A stretch of 64,000 bases of DNA from JBFONV01 sp040779335 (GTDB taxonomy: Bacteria; Pseudomonadota; Gammaproteobacteria; Enterobacterales; Alteromonadaceae): NCBI GenBank assembly GCA_040779335.1, contig JBFONV010000001.1, positions 1,214,629 to 1,278,628 on the forward strand. Reading direction: 5' to 3'. Position 1 is the first letter of the stretch. Each line of letters starts with the position of its first letter. Of the stretch, positions 15,974-23,616 are shown one piece after another. The notes below the pieces were generated by a model. The model saw only the letters and a program-made list of their open reading frames with translations, made no database searches and had not been told where the DNA came from. Position numbers and translations under genes: made by a program.

Positions 15974-16867
15974 TTAGTTATTTGGCCATTGTGCCCACAT
16001 ACCACAGTGTCCACCTTTGTCTGTACCTGTAAGGCTTCTAAACTCACCCCCATAAATAGCATTCATCACCGCTCTTGGGTTAGCTCTTAACGCATTTTTA
16101 TGAATGATTACGGTACCAAAATGAGCTTGACTTAACGCATGACCATTTTCATGCAGAGCAACCGTTTCAATGTCTATCGCAGTACCATCAACACTCCATG
16201 CGTAGCTAGGGTCGTAATAGATTTCTCTAAAAGCAGTATCTAAATAACCATCGCTATCTACATCGGTAAAACCACTTGGGTCCGTGAATACAAAAGTGTA
16301 TGTAGCTGCTAATATTCCTCCTGAAAAATTTATATCGCCCCAGCCGGCTTGCATAACGTCAGCGTCAACATTCAAACTACCGCCCAAACCATTAAGCGCG
16401 GCTACAACGCCTAAGTCGCCGCTATTACCTACCTCGACTATAGGCATGTTACTGCAGTTAACATTGTCCCAAGTGGCCATAGACATTCTAATGGCTTCTT
16501 CTGCTTCAGCTGCTGTCGCAAGCCCTCCTGTTGGGGTACCATCAACGGTATCTATTGTATGGGTGATACTATCTCCAGGGCCGTCACCTGCTGTACTCCA
16601 GAGTCGTCGAGGGTCATTAGGTACAAATTGAGCGCCGAGTCTTTTATTTCCAACATTTTTAGCAAGCACCGTTATGCCTGCGTATTCCGAGTCGGAATTG
16701 ACTATGGCTTCAACTTTCATGATCTGAAAGTTAGCACCTTGAGTTATCAGTTGATTATTTGTTACAGCAATCATATTGGCTAACTCAGTAGCAGCATCAT
16801 TGTTAGCTACGGCGTAATTTGTCGCTAAAACGCAAAATACTGCCAAGGTTGTTTTGGTTAAATTCAT
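15974..16867 (-). CDS. Secreted metzincin (matrixin-like) metalloprotease
   Basis: 297 residues with a signal peptide (residues 1-21, cleavage near YAVA-NN). The zinc site is HENGHALSQAHFG (about residues 239-251): HExxH plus a third histidine five residues on, the metzincin spacing, but with S in place of the usual glycine. ANPRAVMNAIYGG downstream supplies the Met-turn. VDSDGYLDTAFREIYYDP may be a calcium site. The match is to matrixin-like secreted proteases; substrate unknown. AGGAG precedes the ATG. It is a single gene with its own terminator. Confidence 0.75.
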   Translation of the reverse strand: MNLTKTTLAVFCVLATNYAVANNDAATELANMIAVTNNQLITQGANFQIMKVEAIVNSDSEYAGITVLAKNVGNKRLGAQFVPNDPRRLWSTAGDGPGDSITHTIDTVDGTPTGGLATAAEAEEAIRMSMATWDNVNCSNMPIVEVGNSGDLGVVAALNGLGGSLNVDADVMQAGWGDINFSGGILAATYTFVFTDPSGFTDVDSDGYLDTAFREIYYDPSYAWSVDGTAIDIETVALHENGHALSQAHFGTVIIHKNALRANPRAVMNAIYGGEFRSLTGTDKGGHCGMWAQWPNN

Positions 16868-17367
16868 GATATTCTCCTGTTTTAAATATAACTTTTCGAC
16901 ATATTGTTAAGCAGATATGTGCTGCTTTGATGACATCACATATCCTCTAGTACTGCCTGAAAGAGCAAAGTACATGTGTACAAAAATACTTTTGAAAAAC
17001 GGTATTTACTGCTAACTACTAACTGCTAACGTCTAAGAGTAGGTTTTTTAAAAATCAAAATCATTTTTCAAATTACAATTGAAACAGTTAGCTGAGTTAG
17101 ATCAGTTGATTTGGTTTAATAGTGCTTTTTTAAGCGAAGATTGTTTAAATGTTAATTTTATATAGCGTGGTGGCAACGATACCGAAAATTTCAACGACGA
17201 CTTTTATCATATAAAAATCATTAGAGTCATTTGTCTTATTATCTTTGTAAGACATTACCCTAAAATACGTAGGTAAATATTGGTATTTCATTAGTCAAAA
17301 GACTACTTGCTTGTTTTAAATTGTTGATTAATAGTGTAATTTTTATGAGTTTTCATGTTCCCCAGTA
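16868..17367. other. Spacer upstream of the protease and the CsrB-like RNA
   Basis: No gene seen in this 500 bp, which contains the leftward protease promoter region. At 17232-17254 there is an inverted repeat TGTCTTA-N9-TAAGACA, about 180 bp before the predicted start of the CsrB-like RNA. That is the distance at which GacA/UvrY sites lie in other bacteria, but the match to the TGTAAG-N6-CTTACA box is only partial. Confidence 0.4.
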
Positions 17368-17399
17368 AATAGATAAAAATAATTTAATTTTTATCTATT
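17368..17399. promoter_or_regulatory. Perfect 13 bp inverted repeat at the csrB promoter
   Basis: AATAGATAAAAAT (17368-17380) and its exact complement (17387-17399) around a six-base spacer, ending at the putative -35. It could be an operator or a cruciform-forming site. Confidence 0.5.
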
Positions 17400-17425
17400 G
17401 GTAAAAATATTGAATGCTCTAATAT
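17398..17425 (+). promoter_or_regulatory. Promoter of the CsrB-like RNA
   Basis: -35 TTGGTA (17398-17403), 16 bp spacer, -10 TAATAT (17420-17425). Transcription would begin at about 17432, immediately before the first GGA motif. Confidence 0.6.
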
Positions 17426-17431
17426 TAAACA

Positions 17432-17896
17432 TGTCAGGACGACAAAGGATTTACCAAAGAGCAGGAGCTCTTAGCAACGGAATGCACTAGGATGAGTCAG
17501 GATGACTTATTGATAAGGAAGTTTTAGGATCGCGTATTAAGGATGATGGGTCAGGAAGACAACAGCGAATAACAAGGATAGTTGATAAGGAAGCAAATAA
17601 GAGCCGGATGCTCTTAGTTAAGGAAAACATCAGTTGAGTCTGGAAGACTTGCAAGATAAGGATATATTTGGGATTCGGTGTCAAGGATGACACCATGAAG
17701 CTAACTTAGCTTTGCGTAAGGAAACCAATAGGAGCCGGATGCTCTTAGTTATGGAAAACATTAGTTGAGTCAGGATGATTTGCTTGATAAGGATATTTTT
17801 AGGACAAGGTGTCAGGGATGATATACTTTCAGGGACTGAACTACTCCAGAACTTAAGCGCTGCGAAAAAAAATACGACTTTTAGTCGTATTTTTTT
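17432..17896 (+). ncRNA. csrB: CsrB/RsmB-type CsrA-sequestering small RNA
   Basis: About 465 nt with no credible ORF but 27 GGA triplets, many as CAGGATG or AAGGA. Several sit in the loop of a short hairpin: GAGCCGGATGCTC twice, GAGTCAGGATGACTT, GTGTCAAGGATGACAC and GAGCAGGAGCTC. This is the layout of CsrB/CsrC/RsmB RNAs, which bind many CsrA dimers and relieve CsrA repression under BarA/UvrY (GacS/GacA) control. A matching promoter and a strong terminator frame it. It contains an internal duplication, 17584-17668 against 17715-17799. Length exceeds E. coli CsrB (about 369 nt), in line with the duplication. Confidence 0.88.
17865..17896 (+). terminator. Terminator of the CsrB-like RNA
   Basis: Stem AATACGACT / AGTCGTATT with loop TTT, extended by A6/T6 pairing, ending in a T run at 17891-17896. 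Confidence 0.9.
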
Positions 17897-18401
17897 ATGC
17901 GTGCAACAAAAATCAAAATTAGTGTCACTTTGGTTTACTTCGATGCAATTAACAAATAAATACTTTTCGTTTGCTAGTGTTATTCTTATTCTGTTTTCGT
18001 GGTGGCGATTGCACTTAATGGCCAACGGATCCTAACTTCTCTTTTTACTATTTAAGGCGTTACTAATCAATAATGTCACCAGTCTATTTGACATGCTATT
18101 TCATTTGATTTTTCATGTTTGTGGCGGTTATTAAGCGATGCGGGGGCTGATAAATTTTTTTGTTTATCATCATAAAAATTTTTCGTGACAAAACGATTAG
18201 AAAAATATTGCGCGTAAAAAAAAATTAGATAATATCGCCGCGCTTCTTGTTGATAGCCAATCCAAGTACATCGCATTTGCGACATGACAATTGAGCAACT
18301 ATCCAAGAGTGAACTTATGTATTTAGTTATATATGAATCGCTCAATCCCAAAGGCTGGGTTGGTTTAGCGTTGTTTAATTGATAATGTTGGGAGAAATGC
18401 A
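17897..18401 (+). promoter_or_regulatory. Upstream region of the decarboxylase gene
   Basis: About 500 bp without a long gene. A GATAAT hexamer at 18228-18233 is a possible -10. TCGC-N4-GCGA (about 18272-18283) can form a small hairpin. A 21-codon leader frame follows at 18317-18382. Good RBS GGGAG at about 18390 serves the ATG at 18402. Confidence 0.4.
18317..18382 (+). CDS. Possible 21-residue leader peptide before the decarboxylase
   Basis: ATG at 18317 opens MYLVIYESLNPKGWVGLALF plus one Asn and TGA at 18380-18382, ending 19 bases before the decarboxylase ATG. It lies between a candidate promoter and the main gene. E. coli ornithine decarboxylase speF is controlled by a leader peptide (SpeFL), but the sequence here is not similar, so a leader role is only an inference from position. 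Confidence 0.3.
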   Translation: MYLVIYESLNPKGWVGLALFN

Positions 18402-19616
18402 ATGTCTGTTACACCTATTTTAACGTCTGTGAATGTTGATACTCAGAACACGTTTAATGTTAATGAACATGAAACGTTGACTGCTGAAACGGCACAGGCG
18501 TTGGTATCACAATTTGGCTCACCACTAATGGTATTGGATTGCGAACAAGTACGAGTGCAATATCGTGCGTTACAAAGCGCATTACCTACCGTAGATTTAT
18601 ACTACGCGTTAAAACCATTGCCACACGCTGCGGTAATTTCTACCTTATTAGCGGAAGGTGCATACTTTGATTTAGCCACGAGTGGTGAGGTTAACCTTGC
18701 TGCTTCTACTGGTGTGCCGAGCGAGCGCACCATTCAAACACATCCGATCAAGCGTGACGCTGATATCCAACATGCGTTAGCATACGGCTGTAATGTATTT
18801 GTGGTCGACAATATCAATGAACTTGAAAAATTTGTTCAATATAAAGATCAGGTTGAACTTCTTATTCGTGTTAGCTTTCCAAACGCGGATGTACTGTCTG
18901 ATCTGTCTAAAAAGTTTGGTTGCAAACCTGAAGATGCACTTGGTTTAGCACAACATGCTTTTGACTTGGGGATTAGAATTAAAGGCTTGTCGTTTCATGT
19001 TGGCTCTCAAACGAAAAACGGCGATAAATACGCCACGGCAATTATTAAGTGTCATGACATCATGACGCAAATGGTTGCCGCAGGTTTACCCGCATTAAGC
19101 ACATTAGATATTGGTGGTGGTTTTCCGGTGAAATACACGGCTGATGTCATGCCTATTGACGATTTTTGTTTGCCAATTCGTCACGCTTTATCGCAACTGC
19201 CAGAAACCGTGAGAGTTATTGCTGAACCAGGTCGTTTTATCGTTGCTCCTGCGGTCACCAATATTTCCTCTGTTATGGGGCAAGCAGAACGAAATGGTCA
19301 AACATGGTATTACTTAGATGATGGTATTTATGGTTCATTTAGCGGTTTAATGTTTGATGAAGCCAAATATCACATTGACAGTGCAGTGCAGTCTGAACAG
19401 CGATTTTCAGCGGTATTAGCGGGACCAACTTGCGACAGTATTGATGTGGTTGCCGAATCGATTTTGTTACCTAAGTTAATCAATAGCGACTTGATCATCA
19501 GCACTATGATGGGGGCGTATACCTCTTGTACTGCAACTGATTTTAACTTTTTCAAACGAGCGGAGTTTGTTGTACTCAATGAAGAAGCGCAACAGGGCGT
19601 CGTAATAAGCGCTTAG
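18402..19616 (+). CDS. Ornithine/lysine decarboxylase, PLP fold type III
   Basis: 404 residues of the eukaryote-like ornithine decarboxylase family (alanine-racemase fold). DLYYALKPLPHAAVI contains the PLP lysine (near residue 69), SFHVGSQ follows, LDIGGGFPVKY is the phosphate-binding glycine motif, EPGR the PLP pyridine-binding segment, and GPTCDSIDVV holds the catalytic Cys-Asp pair of ODC/LDC enzymes. It would make putrescine and/or cadaverine. The CDS motif favours ornithine or lysine over diaminopimelate as substrate; choice between the two is not decided by sequence here. Confidence 0.85.
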   Translation: MSVTPILTSVNVDTQNTFNVNEHETLTAETAQALVSQFGSPLMVLDCEQVRVQYRALQSALPTVDLYYALKPLPHAAVISTLLAEGAYFDLATSGEVNLAASTGVPSERTIQTHPIKRDADIQHALAYGCNVFVVDNINELEKFVQYKDQVELLIRVSFPNADVLSDLSKKFGCKPEDALGLAQHAFDLGIRIKGLSFHVGSQTKNGDKYATAIIKCHDIMTQMVAAGLPALSTLDIGGGFPVKYTADVMPIDDFCLPIRHALSQLPETVRVIAEPGRFIVAPAVTNISSVMGQAERNGQTWYYLDDGIYGSFSGLMFDEAKYHIDSAVQSEQRFSAVLAGPTCDSIDVVAESILLPKLINSDLIISTMMGAYTSCTATDFNFFKRAEFVVLNEEAQQGVVISA

Positions 19617-19767
19617 GTGTTATTAAAAAATCACTGCCGTCATTGTCGATATATGTTTATCGAAACAACTTGGCGGCAGCTGCGCTATACCATATATTTT
19701 TTTTAATTCCTGTGATTAGCAACTAACTCTAATAGTAGCGATTAATTTACGTCCAATCTGGAGTTCC

Positions 19768-19998
19768 ATGGTAGAACAACGCATATTTAGCTGTTTCCAA
19801 GTAAGCAAGCTATTCACTAGCTTAGTTTGTTTTATATCTACTGTGTTCTGCATTGTTGGTACGTCTTACTTCGCACTATCAAAAAAATCGAGTTTTATAT
19901 CAAGAATAGATAAATTCCAGCGAAGTCTTTTAAAGGGCGTAGACAGCGGTTACTTTGATAAGATAGCTGACGATTTTGTCAAAGATACTGGTAAATAA
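19768..19998 (+). CDS. Small single-pass membrane protein, unrecognised
   Basis: 76 residues. A hydrophobic stretch at about residues 17-38 (LVCFISTVFCIVGTSYFAL) is followed by a basic, hydrophilic C-terminal half. GGAG lies five bases before the ATG and a terminator-like hairpin follows, which supports it as a real gene. I do not recognise the family. Confidence 0.5.
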   Translation: MVEQRIFSCFQVSKLFTSLVCFISTVFCIVGTSYFALSKKSSFISRIDKFQRSLLKGVDSGYFDKIADDFVKDTGK

Positions 19999-20012
19999 GC
20001 TAAATGTGAGAA

Positions 20013-20051
20013 AAGCAATCCCTTGCTTTTAAGCAAAGGATTGGCTGTTTT
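20013..20051 (+). terminator. Terminator after the small membrane protein gene
   Basis: AATCCCTTGCTT / AAGCAAAGGATT stem with one mismatch, then GGCTGTTTTTT. Confidence 0.6.
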
Positions 20052-20114
20052 TTCAGCATCTCTATATTTCAGCATCTCTATATATAACAATGTCTGTCAA
20101 AAGAATGCTAATCG

Positions 20115-21047
20115 TTAACCGTCAGCGTTAATTTGTGCGATAAGCTCATTAAGACAAGTTTCATGTTGATCATGAGGTACCTGACAGGTGCCTGCTGCAT
20201 TGTGACCCCCACCATTGTATTTCAACATTAGTTCACCGACATTCGTTTTTGAGCTGCGATCAAAAATAGACTTACCAGTGGCAAGAACTGTATTTTGTTT
20301 TTTAAGTCCCCACATCACATGAATTGAGATATTACATTGTGGAAATAGTGCATAAATAACAAAACGATTACCTGAATAAATAACCTCTTCGTCTCTTAAA
20401 TCGAGCACGACTAAGTTACCATGAACGGTTGCACAACGCTCAATTTGAGCTCTAAATTTTTCTTCATGCTCAAAGTAAAGATCTGTTCGTTCTTTAACAT
20501 CTGGAAGTGCAAGCAACTCATCAATATTGTGATCTTTACCATAGTCAATTAGCGCCATCATGAGTTCGTAATTTGAAATACGAAACTCTCTAAAGCGACC
20601 TAGACCTGTGCGCGAGTCCATGATGAAATTGAGCAACTCCCAACGTTTAGGGTGTAGGACTTCTTCTCGGTTAAATTGGGCTGAATCACCCTTATCGACA
20701 GCATCCATCATGCTGTTCCAGCTAGCAGGGAATGTTTCTAAGCCACCGTAGTAATCATAAACAACTCTTGCGGCAGAAGGGGCATTAGCGTCGATTACAT
20801 GATTATCACGCTTTTCATTACGAAGTGTTTCACTATGATGATGATCAAATGCAATATGAACGCCGTCAACATAAGGTAAGTTAGTTGAAATATCGTTTGG
20901 TCCTACATCTATAATCCCATCCTGCATGTCTTTGGGGTGAACAAAGATAATATCGTCTACCAAATTAATATGTTTGAGCAAAATAGCACAAACTAAACCA
21001 TCGAAATCACTACGAGTTACTAAGCGGTATTTTTTGTTATCCGACAT
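20115..21047 (-). CDS. DHH-family phosphoesterase
   Basis: 310 residues. VTRSDFDGLVCAILL (residues 10-24), AFDHHHSET (DHH motif, near residue 67-74), DAVDKGDSA and a C-terminal DHHA1 nucleic-acid/nucleotide-binding segment with YNGGGHNAAGTCQV place it in the DHH/DHHA1 superfamily. These are Mn-dependent phosphoesterases such as RecJ, oligoribonucleases and exopolyphosphatase-like enzymes. The short length without a RecJ core suggests an NrnA- or exopolyphosphatase-like hydrolase of small phosphate substrates. GGAG precedes the ATG. Confidence 0.82.
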   Translation of the reverse strand: MSDNKKYRLVTRSDFDGLVCAILLKHINLVDDIIFVHPKDMQDGIIDVGPNDISTNLPYVDGVHIAFDHHHSETLRNEKRDNHVIDANAPSAARVVYDYYGGLETFPASWNSMMDAVDKGDSAQFNREEVLHPKRWELLNFIMDSRTGLGRFREFRISNYELMMALIDYGKDHNIDELLALPDVKERTDLYFEHEEKFRAQIERCATVHGNLVVLDLRDEEVIYSGNRFVIYALFPQCNISIHVMWGLKKQNTVLATGKSIFDRSSKTNVGELMLKYNGGGHNAAGTCQVPHDQHETCLNELIAQINADG

Positions 21048-21123
21048 TAATTATCTCCACTAGATATGTTGTTTTTCTTTTTACTTATTTAACAATAGAT
21101 TAAATTTTTAATTAATAAAAATA

Positions 21124-21495
21124 TTAACCTTCAACAATATCAGTTTTTAAACTTAAAGCAAAAGCGACAACCTCATCGCATTCTTGTTGTGGAACTTGAA
21201 GTTCAGCCATAGTATCACCAGCATGTCCTAAAAATAATTCCCAATCACTGTCATTAATGTTCAGTCCTGCATGCGTTCGTTTCATATCGCGGCCCATATA
21301 ATAAACGGGGCCACCTGCACTGTTGCAAAGGTAATCTATTAGCAATTGCTTTTCCTTATCAACATGGTCTGTGCCTATATGCTGCCAAAATCGGCCAAGT
21401 TGAGGATCCGTTTGCACGCGAGGAAGTAAATTGCAGACAAAGGCGTTAATGCCATCATATCCGCCCAATCTTTCGTATAAACTTTTATCACTCAT
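21124..21495 (-). CDS. Truncated haemoglobin, group 1
   Basis: 123 residues, typical for a 2-over-2 globin. SLYERLGGYDGINAFV is the N-terminal family signature; the proximal histidine lies in RDMKRTHAGLNI (F helix). Such proteins bind oxygen or NO. AGGAG precedes its ATG; 76 bp separate it from the DHH gene in the same direction, so they may be co-transcribed. Confidence 0.88.
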   Translation of the reverse strand: MSDKSLYERLGGYDGINAFVCNLLPRVQTDPQLGRFWQHIGTDHVDKEKQLLIDYLCNSAGGPVYYMGRDMKRTHAGLNINDSDWELFLGHAGDTMAELQVPQQECDEVVAFALSLKTDIVEG

Positions 21496-21644
21496 ATGGT
21501 AACTCCTGTTGTCTATGGGATCTGATCTATCGTATTTATACTAGTTGAGTTTTGTGATGACGGTATGGTAAAAACCGATAAGATCAGACAACTATTCCTG
21601 ATTCATTGATTTATCGGGGGTTTAAGTTTTAAGCTCTTATGGGG

Positions 21645-22448
21645 TTATGGCTGGTATTGGGTTGCAATCTGTTTAATTTCACCACTTTTTTTCATTTTAT
21701 AAACCTCATTATTAAACTTTTGTTGAAAGTCTTTCTTAAAAGTGAATTTACCCTTGTCTCGATCGGTAAAACCTAAATAAACGTCATCGGTCGAAATTAC
21801 AGCACTTTCCAATATTTTGTACGGAGTACTTTTGAAAACACTTGAGTTGTTTAGTTTTTTCATCATCCATCTATACGTTAAGCGCTCTACCATATAGCAA
21901 TCAATGCGTCCCTTTAAAAGCATAAATATGTTTTGTTTAACGGTTTTGGTTTCAACTAAAGTGATCTTACCGTCTTTTACATGCTGCCTAAATGCTCTGC
22001 CGCCATAACCGTCATAACCAGAAGCATTGCCAATACGTAGACCAAGATAATCATCAGGCCAGTTAGGCCTTGGCTTTGATAATATATCGTTTCGGCAAAC
22101 GGCAATGACTGATTCTGCCATTATCGCTAAAGAATAAGGCCAAACGTAAGGCCAATCGTAGCCATGGTAGTATAAAGGGGCAAAGGCAATGACAGTTCCG
22201 TTCTCAACCTCTTTTTTAACTCGCTGCCAAGGTGCGGCTTTAAACGTGATATTATAATCGGGCATCCGCTGAGATATTTTCCGCATTATGTCGATATAAA
22301 TTCCTTTAATTTGTTTGTTTTCTTCATAGCTGTAGGGTGGGTAGTGACCATCCATCCAAATGATGACTTCTGTTGTTTGGCTGCACACATAAAAGGGCAC
22401 AAATAAAAAATAAAGTAGTAAAAGAGGTATTGATTTTTTTCGCATCAT
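21645..22448 (-). CDS. Periplasmic solute-binding protein (SBP_bac_3 type)
   Basis: 267 residues with a signal peptide (KKSIPLLLLYFLFVPFYVCS, residues 4-23). The mature part starts VIIWMDGHYPPYSYEENKQIKGIYIDIMRKI-like, the hallmark of family 3 amino-acid-type binding proteins, and follows the two-lobe order to KKSGEIKQIATQY. No ABC permease or ATPase gene is adjacent. Orphan proteins of this type are common in Alteromonadales and Vibrio; ligand unknown. Confidence 0.8.
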   Translation of the reverse strand: MMRKKSIPLLLLYFLFVPFYVCSQTTEVIIWMDGHYPPYSYEENKQIKGIYIDIMRKISQRMPDYNITFKAAPWQRVKKEVENGTVIAFAPLYYHGYDWPYVWPYSLAIMAESVIAVCRNDILSKPRPNWPDDYLGLRIGNASGYDGYGGRAFRQHVKDGKITLVETKTVKQNIFMLLKGRIDCYMVERLTYRWMMKKLNNSSVFKSTPYKILESAVISTDDVYLGFTDRDKGKFTFKKDFQQKFNNEVYKMKKSGEIKQIATQYQP

Positions 22449-22567
22449 TTAATCCATTTATGCGTGGGAAGCCTTCGATGATTTTTTTAATATAGCTTAT
22501 TTTTCAGAAAATATATTTATAATAGTTGTTTGATAACAATAGATTAAACATAAACAAAACAAACACA

Positions 22568-23272
22568 TTATTTTTTCTTTTTAATTCCCATTTTACTCAA
22601 GCGTTCATTAATAAAACCGTCTATCTCTGGCTGCTTTTGACAAACGACGGTACCTCCCAAAATTGCGCTGATGGCTGCAACACCACTATTTAAATTACTA
22701 TTACAGTCGATGTTTGTTTTCTTTACTAGTGGTTTTTTGATGAATGCGCGAGTCGATTTTGCAATACTATTTTTTTTCGCAAGGCGTTCGTTGTTTTGCT
22801 CCTTAGCACTGAGTGTCTGAGCGGATTCATTAATTGACGATCTTAACCTTTCAAGTGCTTTACTCGCGGAAATTTTTGGAGAAGGGGGGCTGCTTAACGC
22901 AGGTTTACGTTTTGTTGTGATAATACTTTTTTCGAGGCGAGTGTCATTTTTGACGAAAGAGTTGTTATCCATTACTTTATTTTTCATCGGCTTAGTTATT
23001 TTTGAATTATTTATACTGGCGTTTGAGGTTTGCTCTGTTGTCGAAGCTGTTTTATTTTCGAACGATTGGCTAGGGGCAACGATTGCTTCAGGTTGTCGCT
23101 TTTTTTCTGTTGCATGCCGCGTTTTTTTTACTTGGTATAGATAACTTTTAATAGCTTTTTTTGAGGGCGTTTTTGTTTCGGTGATTTTAAACTGCTGCGA
23201 AATCAACATCAGTAAAAGTGCAGTATGCAGGACTAGTGAAAACGTTATTTCTTTGGCGTATTTCTTAAACAC
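22568..23272 (-). CDS. TonB/TolA-like protein with SxxxH membrane helix, short C-terminus
   Basis: 234 residues from a GTG. One N-terminal membrane helix (FSLVLHTALLLMLI, residues 11-24) contains S-x3-H, the motif by which TonB and TolA couple to ExbBD or TolQR. A long Lys/Ser/Thr-rich, low-complexity segment (about 30-180) would span the periplasm. The C-terminal region has CNSNLN...VVCQKQPEIDGF with two cysteines and a Lys-rich end, and no recognisable TonB C-terminal domain. Could be an orphan energy transducer or just an anchored periplasmic protein. Confidence 0.5.
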   Translation of the reverse strand: MFKKYAKEITFSLVLHTALLLMLISQQFKITETKTPSKKAIKSYLYQVKKTRHATEKKRQPEAIVAPSQSFENKTASTTEQTSNASINNSKITKPMKNKVMDNNSFVKNDTRLEKSIITTKRKPALSSPPSPKISASKALERLRSSINESAQTLSAKEQNNERLAKKNSIAKSTRAFIKKPLVKKTNIDCNSNLNSGVAAISAILGGTVVCQKQPEIDGFINERLSKMGIKKKK

Positions 23273-23616
23273 AAGCTAAAAGGATATTATTTCTAGGTAG
23301 CTTGTAGACCCTAAGGTCTTATATTGGTTCAAGTATTTGAGAGTAATCATCAAAAATGAACCAGTCGTCGTTAAGTGGTGACCGGCTATATTTGTCAGGT
23401 TTTTGATTGCACAAAGGATATTGAGGGCGATTTACTTTGGCTGGGGCAAGTACGTAAAAATGACCAAATGAACTGGCTTTTTTATTGCCTCATGCCATTT
23501 TTGATAATAGGGCATCGAAGAGCATAAAAAAGGGGGAAAGCTATTTCCCCTTTGAGTTTTGCTGAAGGTAATTTAGGTAAAACTGATAGTGTTAATCCGA
23601 CTCAGTTTCCTTTTGC
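23273..23616. other. Spacer between the lipoprotein and TonB-like genes
   Basis: 344 bp. It contains the terminator at 23526-23553 and no gene I can support; a 49-codon frame at about 23374-23520 has no RBS or recognisable content. Confidence 0.5.
23526..23553 (-). terminator. Terminator after the DUF5666 gene
   Basis: GGGGAAA / TTTCCCC stem with loop GCTA (23533-23550). Read on the minus strand it ends in C then T6. Confidence 0.8.

Noticed and set aside
17487..18035. Frames of 69-114 codons on both strands in the CsrB-like locus
   Set aside because: They run through GGA hairpins and the terminator, show no family features and are explained by the RNA.
18076..18402. 108-codon frame on the minus strand upstream of the decarboxylase
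   Set aside because: No RBS, low-complexity composition and overlap with the decarboxylase leader and promoter.
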